Source: Kalaharituber pfeilii (lineage: Eukaryota; Ascomycota; Pezizomycetes; Pezizales; Pezizaceae). Taken from it: a DNA stretch of 64,000 bases. The DNA is taken from NCBI GenBank assembly GCA_015179045.1, contig WHUZ01000032.1, forward strand, positions 558,001-622,000, written 5' to 3'. Under the pieces are notes generated by a model that worked only from the letters and a program-made list of their open reading frames with translations, searched no databases and was not told the origin of the DNA. Position numbers and translations under genes: made by a program. Positions 1-12,181 of this stretch are shown piece after piece; within the stretch, counting starts at the first letter, position 1, and each line of letters starts with the position of its first letter.

Positions 1-1033
1 CATGGACGAGGGAGTCTAGTAGAAGAACGGCTTCACGCATACATTCAGTCTGCCCTACAACCCAGTGCCAACTATGATAGACTGCTCTGCTCATGCCGCT
101 TATCCGCTCCGCTGTTTCGTACTTTCATAATAAGGCAAGAACGAAAACGGCGCTCGGCTTCTAGCAGTTAGTGGGGTCGAGCTCGGCTTGAGTATTCACC
201 AACTATGATATATTAAAATCTCCCGGTTGCTCACGATCACTGACAGCATGATGAGACCAATTATATCCTTCCAGCAGCGCCCGCGCTGGCCACTTGACGT
301 TACTTGCAGTACTTGTACCTGCTTGTTTGGTTTGTACCCTGCGCTATGTTATACTGTACACGGTTACACTTACCCCAGAGCCAGACTACCCCAGATAAAT
401 TACTTTGGCTCTGGTGCGTGCACCACGGTAAGTACTGCGATGTGAGATCCAGGAAGACCGGTTGGGCAACCATGCAAAACAGCCCCGTAGACTTTCTTGC
501 CTAGTCCCACCGTGAATCGTCAAGTCGAGCGCACTCGTCCGTCAATCGGGGGCCGCGTGCTTGCGTACTGTACGAGCTGCACCGTCGTGTTGCTGCACCA
601 CTACATCACACTACACCATCCATTCGGTATCGTGTCCGCCCGTTGACTGCGCATGTGCGATGCGTTCGATGCTCCCCCGTTATTCCCCCGCCTGCTGTCT
701 GCCCGGTCCATTCCATCTGCCTGCCCTTGCGCTGCCTGCTTGCTTCCTGATTAGTGCTTCTCCATACTACTCCGCATCCCGCCCCCCCCCCCCCCCCCCC
801 CCCCCACTTCTGCGCAGCTTCGGGCGAGATTAGCAGCTTCAATAGCTTCCTCGGCCCTCTCTCATATTGCGGCAGTTCTTGCTTTCCTCCCCACTCATAT
901 ACTCGAGCATCTAGACAAATCCTTCCTGCCATCTATCCATCGCCGAGCGCAGCCTAGCCTCGTAGCGCAACCCGTCATTGCACTCACCCGCAGCACTTAG
1001 ATCCCCCCTCCCCCCCACTCTTGATTTATATGA
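1..1033. other. Intergenic, upstream of the GH125 gene
   Basis: I see no convincing gene here. Open frames are short and mostly lack ATG starts. The stretch at 560-960 is pyrimidine-rich and holds an uninterrupted run of about 24 C at 782-805. CT-rich sequence at 880-1020 is typical of a fungal promoter and 5' leader and probably belongs to the gene starting at 1034. Confidence 0.5.
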
Positions 1034-3221
1034 ATGTATTCCAAAAGATACAAAACTAGTTCAGACCACAGTTCCGGCTTCGAAACTCATGAGCACGACT
1101 TTCTGAAAATCGGTGCGTACACGTCCTCGACAGCTCGTCCTAAAACTCCAGTGCTGCGTGAATCAGCCCACCACGATCTACCGCAGACGCCCATCCGCGA
1201 ACGTAGCATCTCACCTCGGGCAAGTTCTCGCCGGCACAAGAACTACACAACCCGTTACCCCCACCGGACTGTCGCTATGATGCTTCTCTTCCCAGCAGCA
1301 GCACTGTTGTACATTATCTGCTTCGCCGGTGGGAGTTACGGCATCTCCAGATCCTCAAAGCAATCAGAATCCCGACAAAAATATTGTCCCGACTACAAGG
1401 CCTACTCTGCGCGGCCGCACCCGCCATATACAGAAGGGAAATATGCAATGCCTTATCAGCGACCAGTGGAGCACTGCCGACTATTCAAGTCCCAGGCAGT
1501 GGAGGACCTAATACAGAAGATGATCAACAACATGGCGGATCCGGATCTTGCACGGTTATTTGAGAATGCATATCCCAACACCCTGGATACAACCGTCCGA
1601 TGGCATGTCCCGGGCGGTCCGAAAGAGGCTCAATCGTTCATTGTAACAGGAGACATCAATGCGCAGTGGTTGAGAGATTGTGAGAGCTTGGATGTTCCTG
1701 AAAGCCTTTAAGCATAGTTCTGATTTCTGTCAGCTACAAATCAACTTTCCCAATATCAGAGACTCGCTAAAACTGACCCGGGTATCAAAACCCTAATCTT
1801 GGGCGCGATTAATACGCAGGTACACAATTGGCATTGCACGCACAGTTACCGAGCCCTGTGGCTAACGGAACCAACAGGCGGACTTCATCCTACAGAGCCC
1901 TTACTGCAACGCCTTTCAACCTCCCTTAGAGAGCGGCCTAGCACCGTATGTTTTTACATCCTATTCCCGCAGGATCCATTCTAATTGATCTACCTTACTA
2001 GCACTAACAACGGCCAAGACGATGTTGTCCACCCCATTTATGATCCCACTGTAGTCTTCGAATGCAAATACGAGATTGACTCTCTCGCTTCCTTCCTCGA
2101 CCTTGCCAACACATATTACGAAAATACCAAAGATACAAGCTTTGTGACGACCAAATGGCTCGAGGCACTACGCATCGTGCTTGCGGTTATTGAGCAGCAA
2201 CAAACCGGCACGTTCAGTAGCGATGGGAGTGTCATTGATTCCGTGTATACGTTTCAGAGAAGGACGACTTTGGGAGTTAGTTGAGACATACCCCCTCACC
2301 AAGTCCGAGGTCGTGAGGGCTAACATATTGTAACTTAAATAGACAGAAACGCTTAGCTTGAGTGGCATCGGCAATCCCCTAGCCGCCAACACGTCGTTGG
2401 TGCGCTCGTCATTCCGGCCCTCAGACGACGCAACGGTCCTTCAGTTCTTCATCCCGGGAAATGCTTTCTTGTCCGTGCAGCTGAAGAAGACGGCAAAGAT
2501 GCTCCGGTACGCAGGGTATAGGGATCTTGTGGCCATTGTGGAGAAGAAAGGAGAGGAAATTGAGACCGCAATTAATAATTATGGAATTGTAGATCACCCG
2601 GTGTGGGGGAAGGTGTATGCATATGAGGTTGATGGATATGGTAGTCACATTCTTATGGGTAATGCCCCTCGGTTCCCTCCCTCTGCATCCTTGATACCAA
2701 ACTAACTATTTTCCCCTGACGGGCGCTCAGATGATGCAAACCTCCCCTCTCTGCTCTCCCTCCCTCTCCTCGGCTTCGTCTCCCGCGACGACCCCGTGTA
2801 CCAAAATACACGCCGCATGGTCCTATCTCCGTCCGGAAACCCATACTTCCTTCGCGGGGGGGCCTTCTCTGGTATTGGTGGGCCACACATCGGGATCCGC
2901 AATGCATGGCCTATGAGTCTGCTCGTACAAATCATGACGTCGGATGACGACGAGGAGATCACGAAGCTGTTGAAGATGGTACTCAAGGCAAGCAATCTAG
3001 GCCTGATCCACGAGAGTGTAGACGTGGACATGGTGGTGCAGTACACCAGTATGTTTATTTTTACCCTGTACCTCTCTTCCCCCCTCCCATCTACATGCCG
3101 GAAAAAGCAAACTGACGACGTCTCGACAACCAAAGGATCATGGTTCGCATGGGCCAACTCCGTGTATGCGGAAACAATCTTTGACCTTGCGGATCGCAAG
3201 CCGCATTTGATTTTTAAGTAG
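1034..3221 (+). CDS. GH125 exo-alpha-1,6-mannosidase-like protein (former DUF1237)
   Basis: Glycoside hydrolase family 125 proteins are exo-acting alpha-1,6-mannosidases. The product is about 597 aa, from seven exons: 1034-1679, 1734-1819, 1878-1945, 2002-2275, 2343-2658, 2731-3048 and 3136-3221. All junctions are GT..AG and keep frame. Family landmarks visible across junctions are GDINAQWLRDSTNQ, SPYCNAFQPP, NGQDDVVHP and TLVRS-like FRPSDDA, then YEVDGYGSHILMDDAN and, near the end, SWFAWANSVYAETIFDLA. Residues 80-102 form one hydrophobic segment after an S/P/R-rich, presumably cytosolic tail, suggesting a type II membrane protein of the Golgi/ER. A start at Met82 would instead give a signal peptide. 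The family assignment is strong. Substrate in this organism and the exact start are inferred. Confidence 0.92.
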
Positions 3222-6110
3222 ACATGACGGGGGTATTCATATGAACCTTACCTCCCCCCCCCCCCCCGTCTTCCTCCTCCATCCTCCCGCTTCCATCGGC
3301 ACCGCGAACTACCTTTGTTTGAATTACATTTTCGAACAAGTGGATGATAATGGTAAACGTAAATGTGAAAAGTCTTGTAATGGCGTTTTTTTTGTTGCTT
3401 TTGTTTTCTGTTTTTGATTCTTGATTACCGCTATTATGGGTACGGGTATGGGTAGTTTGTGAAATTTCGTTGGGTAATGAAGGTGGAAAAAAAGAAAAGA
3501 CGAAGGCGTTTTGTTTGAAATATTTATGTTCTCGTACCCAGCAATGATTTATAAAACAATGGACGATAAAAAAAAAAGGTAAAATGTACAAGACTAGGTA
3601 AAATACCCGCTTAACGAAAATTCATAAAGAAAATAAATATTACAGTGGAGATTTACGAACCTAGCAGAGGAGTGTTTAAAAAGTGTATTTATTTTTATTC
3701 TATTCTTTGGGGGGAAGGTGTGCGCCCCACCCTAATCATGTGATTCAGGACTATCAACGGATGAATAGTAACGTCTAAAACCAAAACCACATACATTACC
3801 CCCCGAAAGTTAAAAAAAAGCATAAAAATACGTAGAAAGTATGTCGATGGAGGCTGGATGGTAGAGGATGGCGGCATAGGGGCGGAAACGGAGGGTAGAG
3901 GGGGCGAGGCAAGTGGGAAGGTTTGTGATATTGATACTGGAGTGAGAAGTTTTTTTTCTTTTAATACCCCATATACTTGGTGATAAACAAGTGTGTGTGT
4001 CAGGGGGTATTTGACATTAGTTTACTGTACCTGATACATCTTGATATCAATGTTGGGCCAATACCCGTCTTTCTTTCTCTACTCTCTGCCGGATGCCGCT
4101 GTACGCTTGTCAAGTGGGTCGGGGAAGACGAGAGTTTATACTTGAGGTATGGCAAACGCGACTTGTAGATTTTGACAAAGAGCCCACGTGACTATCTGGT
4201 TACATCTAGTGCCAAGTCGCCGCTCTGCCAAGCTATACCAATGCCAAGCCCTTCCACATGACGAGAAGAATGGCTGTTCGCGGGCTATAACTCACTTGGA
4301 GTCTCTGGCCCCTTGGGGACGAGGTTAGGCCCCTGAGCAATCCATCTAATCTAGAATGAAGACGATTTTGGCGAGTGCACCATACTGGTAGACGTTAGAT
4401 GTCCTGGTAGAGAGACTCACGACCTTAAAATGGGGGGATGTGCTTGCTGACTTTGGGCCTATAATTAAAATATATTGCATCGCTAAGACTTGTATATTTT
4501 GTGCATTGATATGAACAAGGGTGATTCTATGTGGAAGATGCATTATCATGAATGTCGATACCAGCATACATATAAGTATATGCACAGTTATATGAGGCAA
4601 TATATCCAGTACCGGCATTCTCCGAAGCCCCTTCCAATCCCTTACCACTTAGCCTGAGGGGAGCTTGTTGTTCTTGGTGATGCACAAACGTTGGAGGTCC
4701 ATTGTCAAGTTTGTATGATATGAGGTGGCACAGGGCGCACTTGAACGTCTGATAGCGCATGAATCTGGCTTGATGGAGGCTGCTTCGGCGGTAGCACTAC
4801 AAATGCAGGCAATGTTGTATCTGCAAATCCTGGTGGGGGTGCAGGGGCGAGCTGTTGCAACCTCTTTTGGGGTGGGGGGGAACAATCTGCGGTGCATTCA
4901 AATAAGGCCTGCACTTTAAGGATAGGACTCAGTTAGCCTGGGCGCCGACCCGGCCCGTTTGCGAGCTACTGTGAGTACTCTATCTACATGAACACTGCGC
5001 GGGGTGCATTCGAAACTGGGGTGCTCGACAGACAATCGCGCCTGCCGCGCAATAAGTTGGGGAAAATTGGGGCTGGGGGGGGGCGGTGGTGCCCGGGAGG
5101 CCCAATGTATGCCAATGTACTTGTATCTCTCCAGCAACTGTGCGATGTGGGGAGCATTTCCTGGGGCGCTACAACTACACGGTATGCATTCAAGCGTGGC
5201 GATGGTGGTGCCTGGCAGATGGCGCCGCATTCGGGCACTGCGAAGCACTTTGTAACTCCCGTTGATACACCTCTTCCTCAGACGCCCCAAGGGGCTGCCG
5301 CCAGCACGGGGGCGCCCTCTGCCCCTCTGCTGCCGGGGGCGGGGGATGGCTGCCAGCGGCCAGCGACCGGCACGCCTGCCATCGCCTGGCGGCGCCAAGA
5401 CTCCGGGGCGTGGGCGGCCCTCACGAGGCCCAGGCCTCCCTCAACTCTAAGCGTGGACCACCTGCGTCAGTCTCTGCTCGCACCGCACCCCACCACCACC
5501 CGCATCCGCACCCCTCGCGCACCCTCCCCCCCCTCTCGACTCAAGAGGCATATCTCCTGGTGCGTTGTATAATCTCTTCTCCCGCCGCAGAGAGACGGGT
5601 TCTCAGCTGCAACCCCCCCCCCCACCCCCCCCCCTCCCACACTCCTTCACACACCCCCTTCCCCCCTCCCCCCTCAGCTGAGCGCAGCCATCACTGTCCG
5701 GCACCCTCCCTAAATTAGTTGCACTGCATTGTCTCCGCCTACCACCCTCCTCCATCTCGGCTCGCTGTCCTCGGCTCACGAGATTGATTGTTCGCGGCCA
5801 CTCCCGTGTCTCGACTGTTAGCCTGATTGCTTACTTCTCGTTACTGCATTCTCCTACACAGGCACGCCGTTGATCAACCGTTCGACATTCACTTCGTGGG
5901 CCTTCAAGGGCGACCGTACCGCGGCGTTCAAATTCTAGGTTTATAGTCTGTCCTACCCTTTCTCCCTTCCACGCTTCCCCCCCCCCCATTTCCCCCAGTC
6001 CTCCCTCGTGGTCCTTGTTGGCAGAACTGTCCTTGACTGACCGTTTGCCCCCGCCGACTGTCGCATCGTTGCTACACTCGGCCTCTGTATACCCAGAAAT
6101 TCACATTGTT
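3222..6110. other. Intergenic region between GH125 gene and low-complexity protein gene
   Basis: No supported gene. A C-run lies at about 3254-3268 just past the GH125 stop. 3300-4000 is AT-rich 3'-flank. 4850-5600 is GC-rich, with three spaced copies of a GTGCATTC/ATGCATTC-like motif (about 4891, 5004, 5183). 5600-6100 is strongly CT-rich and reads as promoter and leader of the next gene, possibly with a leader intron ending near CTACACAG at about 5861. A 194-codon ATG frame at 4988-5572 is low complexity and was not accepted. Confidence 0.5.
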
Positions 6111-9100
6111 ATGGCACAACAGAGCATCGTCAATGTGGATTCACAAGTAGAGCAGTCGGTTGTCGATTCGACAACCGGCGTTGATGTTTCCAAAACCGTC
6201 AGCTCTGTCACCACCTCCGGCGGAAAGCTGGAGGAAAGCCATGCCGAAATAACTGCACAGGATGTTGAGGTAGTAAAGAGTCAGAATGGGGATATCGAGG
6301 CCGGTGGAAATTCGATTTTGGATTCAAATGTATTTACACACTCGCTCTCGGTTTCCCACTTCGTCTAAATACTAACCATGCCGCTGAAAACTCAGAGGTC
6401 TGCCGATTACGCGCGCACGAATACCCCTGGTGTTGGTGAGTCGGTAGAAAGTGATGGCGATGTTGGTTCAGGTTCTGGGTCTCCTTCAAAGGGCCTTGCC
6501 TCCGATGCGAATGCTAAAACGACGACACGACCTACCTCTGTCAAAAAGATACAATCGTTTAAAGCAGTTTCAATCAACAGGCAATATCTAGAAAAGGCAT
6601 CTTCTAGTGGACCGGTGGCGACGGTGCCGAAGACTGTGTTTTCTACGGACAGAAGTAGGTATCCGTCAAAATAGACGTATCAATGCAGGTTACTAATATG
6701 CTTATTAAGGTTCTTCGTTTGTAACTCAAGCAACCTCCGGCGGCTCGTCAACTTTATCGTTTGCGAAACCGCGATTAGTAGCAAAATCAACATCTGGTCT
6801 TCGAGATTCATCACCTGGCACAGGACTTGGGACTATTAGTACTGGATCAGCAAAGAATGCAGTTGAGGCTCAACGGGCTGTATGGAACAAGAATCAGCGT
6901 ATGTATACATATATTCTTTGACAAATTGTGAACTTACTCATTTTTCTTTGTTTAGCACCACCAGTAATACCTCAAAAAGAGATGTCCGATGAAGAGCTCC
7001 AGAAAAATTATGGCATTCATCTTGCATCCAGACTTCAATCTGACGACACAAACAAGGAGACAAAGTGGGCCGATGAAGATGACGACGATGACTGGGTACC
7101 AGAGGCTATCGAGTGGAATGATGGGACAAAAGTAGCATTGCAACCAGAGCCATCAACAGCCAAAAGCACCGAGAAAGAGCCCTCTGGAAAGACAGAAGAA
7201 AAACCAAGTGAACCGAAAACGTTGGTATTTACTAGAGACCCTGGAAAGATCGCTGGATCAGGAGATAAAGGAGTTCCAAAAGATGCTCCTCAACCTCGTA
7301 GCTCTCCCTGGGCACCAGTACCTCAACCAAATGTAGTACCTATCAAACCACCATCAGAATCTAGGTCTAGTGACTATGGGTCTCAGCACCAAGGATCATC
7401 AAGGGAGGCTCACTCGGATGAATTTAATAGGTCATGGCGAGATAGGCCGATGAATAGTCGTGAGTTGTTCAATTCTGAGACTGGGCAATTAGAGCCAGTA
7501 CAGGATAGGCGAAATCGAGCACTTCGTAATTCGAGAGGAGAATTACAATCCATAAAAACCCAAGTTCTTCAGCGTCCACCGTCTCAACTATCAGGACCGG
7601 AACCTTCACCAGCGTTTCAGCAGAATCGGAGTGGGAGCTATCGTCAGGACGACTACAGGCGGCGACGGACATCCTCCAACGTCAGTGGCGGAAGTGGAAG
7701 TACGGGACGAAGGTTGTCATTCAACAAAGGCATGCATGGCCTAGATCACCCTCTCACGCCAGAGGACAGTTCATTTTCGCCTCGGAATGTTTTACAAGAA
7801 AGCGTTCATCCACCACAACAATCTCAAGGTGGTGGTATTGATCCACTGACACCACAAAGTGCTACAGTACCAGCAGCAGCCCCGGTCATCGTGGAGGAGG
7901 ATCCCATCGCCATGCAGCAACGTGTAATGAAGGAAGCTAGAGAGTTGGCACGCAAGCGTAAGCAAGAAGAGGAGGAGCGAGAAGAGGCTGCTAAAAAAGA
8001 GCGGCTAAGGCTGAAGCTCGCAGAGTTAGAGGCCAAGGCGGCTAAGGCTGTGGCGGAAAAGGAAGCGGCAGAGAAGGCGGCGGCGGAGAAGGCGGCGGCA
8101 GAGGCGGCGGCGGCAGAGGCGGCAGCGGCAGAAAGGGAAGCAGAGGCTGCTAGGGCTGTGGCCGCCGAGAAGGACGCAGCCGCACGAGCGGCCGACGAGG
8201 CAGCACTCCAGGCTGGGGCTGCAGATATCCAGGCACAGGGCGGCAGTGCAGCCGACACCACAAGCACTACAATGACAGTCACGCAGCAGCCCTCTGCCAT
8301 GGCACCCGCTACGCTGCCGTCGCCAAACCCGCAGCAATACGCGGGGCCATCCCCAACTGCCCGTATAGGCCTGGGTCGTATGGTGCACGTTCGCCGACAA
8401 AAAGCTTCAGCAGCTTGGCAGCTGAGCGTCCTCGCTCCCCGCTGAGAACATACGTCGCCCCTGCACATCGCGACAGTAAGGACCAAGCCTGGAAGGGCTC
8501 TTACAGTGCCAATGATCGCTATACAAGCTGGGGTCACCAAAGCACCAAGCCGCATCCCTCCAGTAGCCGGGCCAGCCCCTGGGGCCAGTTGGAGATAAGT
8601 CAAGATACCCTGCGCTAGATGGTGTCCGCAATGGGACTTTCGAACCGTCTCACGAACCGTCTCAATACAGTCATTACGGACGACAGGAGAATACAGGATC
8701 AACACACTTATCTGCACTTGGGCATCCCTCTCAGAGCGATCGCCTACTGGACAGTTCTGACAGACACAGCGCCCCATCGCCTCATGCACCATTATCTACT
8801 TCACCGTCTGGTTCACGCTCTCAAGAGGTCAACCCATGGGCGTCCTATCCCGAAAGGCTGCAAAGGGAGGAGGCTGAAGAAAAGAGACTCAGCCGCCAAA
8901 GAGAAACGTCAGGCCCCATTGAAACGCCTTCTCCAGTCAAAATCTTAGAGACCTGGCGAAAAGTTGAATTAGATGGCTCTGGCGCACGAAGGGTTGTTGA
9001 GGAGGTTACTTACACTGAGCCACATCAAGCAAGTATACAAACTCAGCCCAATGCTCTTCCTGGCGGCCAGGCCAACCTCTCAGGCCATCCACCACCGCAT

Positions 9101-10162
9101 AGGCTTCCTCCCCACCATGACAATTTTGCGTCCCAGCAAATTCCAACAGGGCCTTCCTCAACTCGCCACACTTCTCGTTTTTTTCCAGCTGTCACATATT
9201 CCTCCAACCAGGATGCTGCTGCACCTATGCCTCCTCCCGCGGAGTCACCACTGCCAAGACTGCGATCACCGGCATCTCCCCCGCCTCCTACTTGCCCAGT
9301 CAATGATATCCATGGAGATCATCCAATCCCCTCCGTAAGGCTACCACCCCCCCCTCCAAATACTAGTGGAGCGTCCACAGTATCACGATCCAATGGATTC
9401 CACAAGTCAGACATTCCGAGGTCACCAAAGTTATCTGGAGTTGATGCTTTCGAGGCAGTCCAGATGACCATTCAGGAGATGATACAGAAGCAGAAAGAAC
9501 AACAGCAGTCGTCACCAAGCAGAACATTTGCTTCACCTGTTAGGAACAGAGAGTCTTCTAATGCCTCGAGCATTGCGCCGAGTACTAAGCCCGTTTATGA
9601 TGACGCCCGCTTGCAGCATATCAATCGCTCTACTACAGTAACATTGCCTCCAAATAGTGGAGACATGCAAGCGGAAAATGCAGGTGACACAGCGATAGAG
9701 GATGCCTGCACGAAGCCGAACGAAGAAGCCCTATTAGCAGAGCTTTACGTTCAGGACTTCGGATCTCAACCTACTATCAAGTTACCAAATATTGCACATC
9801 ATACGCCTTTTATTCCTGCTTCCTTACCCCCTCCAACATCAAAGGGAAAGCATAGTCCGAAATCTAAACTCATGGTAGTTTCTATTCCTATGTTTGACCA
9901 TTTCACGAATAGAGATTTCACCAAGGATGGAATTCGGTTTATTCCTGTCCGTTTGCCGTCAGCAGCGGAAACAAAGGAGATACCATGCAATTTCGCAGTT
10001 GCACAGCCGAAGCCGAAGAAGTCGTCTTTTAATTCTAACCGCAAGCCAAGAGGAGCAACCAATTCCTATAACGCCAGGGAGCCACATCTTGGTGGATACA
10101 CAAATACACGCAATTCATTCCGGACTGGGCTTGGGAGAGCCATGGCTGATCCTGTGCAGTAA
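6111..10162 (+). CDS. Large conserved low-complexity fungal protein, two apparent frameshifts
   Basis: Function not recognised. Exons are 6111-6329, 6396-6654, 6710-6898 and 6956-10162. The first three junctions are clean, with TACTAAT/ACTAAC branch sites. The start MAQQSIVNV is the ATG that leaves the leader. The product would be about 1291 aa and mostly disordered. It has a conserved acidic/aromatic motif DDDDDWVPEAIEWND (nt 7078-7122), Ser/Pro/Gln-rich linkers, a charged Ala/Glu/Lys coiled coil (about nt 7920-8200), a Pro-rich stretch, and a folded-looking C-terminal block with FDHFTNRDFTKDGIRFIPVR (nt 9892-9951). The long exon needs two frame changes, near 8343-8363 and 8574-8593. Each is equivalent to one missing base next to a C/G run, and the protein reads sensibly on both sides. 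I infer sequence errors or real lesions rather than introns. Confidence 0.75.
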
Positions 10163-12181
10163 TTCGTCACCAGGATCGTTTCGTAATGTCAAATCTCGAA
10201 ACCTTCAGACTAGTAATTGATTGGCAACCATATGTTTGTCTTTATTTGCTTTTGATCTCCATTTTTGCATTTAATCTGAGGTCTTTGCGGGAGTTGTTGA
10301 ATCATGAAATTCATGCCAATTGTCGTGATTCTCTGTCACTGATGTACATAATTCTTAGTTTTCTTTTCTTTTTCTTCACCTCTTGCTCACAGTTGTGCGT
10401 TCGCTGTCTTCTTTATATATATGTTTGTATTTGTCATACATCACATCCATATTCCCACGCCGAAACATACCGATGACCACCACCACAATCGCGCACAAAC
10501 GCATCACCAAAAGCTTTCGCAATATCTCAATACACGAACCAACATGACGACTATCTCACCCACATACACACGCACCCATACCAAATGTATCTCTCTGAAT
10601 GGATTAGGAGAAGTGAGTTGAATGCATTCTTTTTCTTCTTTCTTTGGCCCCTCCAGGGTCTTGTTTAGCATAAGGGAGCTTGTGCACAAGTTAATCGACT
10701 TTATTCCTGTATTACCTAGCTATCGGTGGCATTTGCTGGCAGCGATATGGTTTCTGGTATATCATTTTCGTTTGATGTCGAGCATATTCAGCAAGATATG
10801 AACTTGGCTACATCTGCCTGAATGTTGATCTTATGTGAGAGCGTGCGAGAATTATGATTTCCGAAACTCTGTAGCATACATTCACGGGTATGTGAATTTG
10901 TACATCTGCGGCGCCTATATTTCTCTTTCTTTCCTTCTTTCTTTACGTCGTGGTCTTGGGCTTCGCCTCTCTGCAACGGTTACGGGAGTGAGGTTGAGGG
11001 CTACAAATTCATATATACTAGTGTTTCGATCTCGTGGGAGCCTCCTGATGAAACCACAAGTACTGTAACATGCAATGGTGCTGCGTCTGATGTTCTGAGC
11101 AAAAACCCGGACACATGCCTCCGTGCCTGTCTCGTGGCACATCGAGGCCGGATTACCCTGTAAATGCTATGAAGCACTTTATGCGCCGGTTCCAAGCAAA
11201 GCAGCCTGCCGCATTATTATTGCACTGCCCTGCCCTGCCCTGCCCTACCCTGCCTGCCCTGCCCTGTCGAAGCCTCCCGCTCCAGTCCGCTGGGGAGCGG
11301 CCAAGCCAAAGCACTGCTACCGGGTAGTGGGCTCCACCTAATTTATTTATGGAGATAGCATAATAATGGAGAACAACGTGAGCTACAGGGGCGGGAGGGC
11401 GTCCAGCCCGCTGCCCAATCGCAGCAAAGACCGATGCCAAATTATGTTCCCTGCACACATTCGTACTAGCGACGGGTGAGGTTACAGTAACCTGTTCAGT
11501 TTGTCCAGCAGAAGCTTTCGACTCTTCTTCATCCCCCCCCAGTTCTGTGCTGTGCTCCCTCCTGTACAGTACCGGCTCTGCTGCTCCGGCTCCGCTCTGA
11601 CCGAGCCGTTAAGTCACTACAAGCATCAACTTGATACTCTTTCTCTTCTACGTTAACTGCTTTCTTACTTTCAGGCCCCAACGGCCTTCAATCGGCCTTC
11701 GAATTAAGCCTTCATAATAGCTAATAGTACCTGCGGCTACATTCACCGACTGGTGCAGTCTCCCCCCACCTGCACCTCGTCTGCTCGCTGACACCTCTCA
11801 AGCTTTGACTTAACTCACTTTACGCACCGACACGAGCGACTATCCAGTCCTCCCAATTCTCAACTCGATAGGGCAACTAAGTGTTACAGCGCTCATCGGA
11901 GCACTTGGGTAAGTACCATGTTTGAAACATTAGCTCTGTTGCGATGATCGTCGTCGCCTCCTGACACGCGGAAGTGCCGAATAGCATATATCGCGGTTTT
12001 TCTAGATCATCGATGCTAACCTCGAACCCCTCCAGTCCACGACACCAAGTCCCGTTCTCTCTGAGGCCCCAAAGTCGTGTCGAATTGCGAATTCTTTTCT
12101 CTGGTCTTTTCCTTCTAGTCTTATCGCTCTATCCTACAATTCCCTAAACGCTCGTTCCGCACACCGTATGCATACATTATA
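10163..12181. other. Intergenic region and leader of the GT62 gene
   Basis: No gene is supported. A pentanucleotide minisatellite of CCCTG/CCTGC units lies at about 11223-11268. From 11480 the sequence becomes CT-rich and probably contains the transcription start of the gene at 12182. A consensus donor GTAAGT at 11909 followed by pyrimidine-rich sequence and possible acceptors (for example TTCTAG ending near 12119) suggests a 5'-leader intron, which is inference only. Confidence 0.45.

Noticed and set aside
4988..5572. 194-codon ATG frame
   Set aside because: Low-complexity Pro/Arg/Gly composition, no motif, ends in the CT-rich promoter of the next gene, and the opposite strand is equally open because of high GC.
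8340..8595. Programmed ribosomal frameshifting in the low-complexity protein
   Set aside because: No slippery heptamer with a clear downstream structure was seen, and the same C/G-run pattern occurs in the unrelated MATE gene, so sequence error is simpler.
7824..8792. 322-codon antisense frame, Ala/Ser-rich
   Set aside because: Shadow of the Ala/Glu-rich coiled coil on the plus strand.
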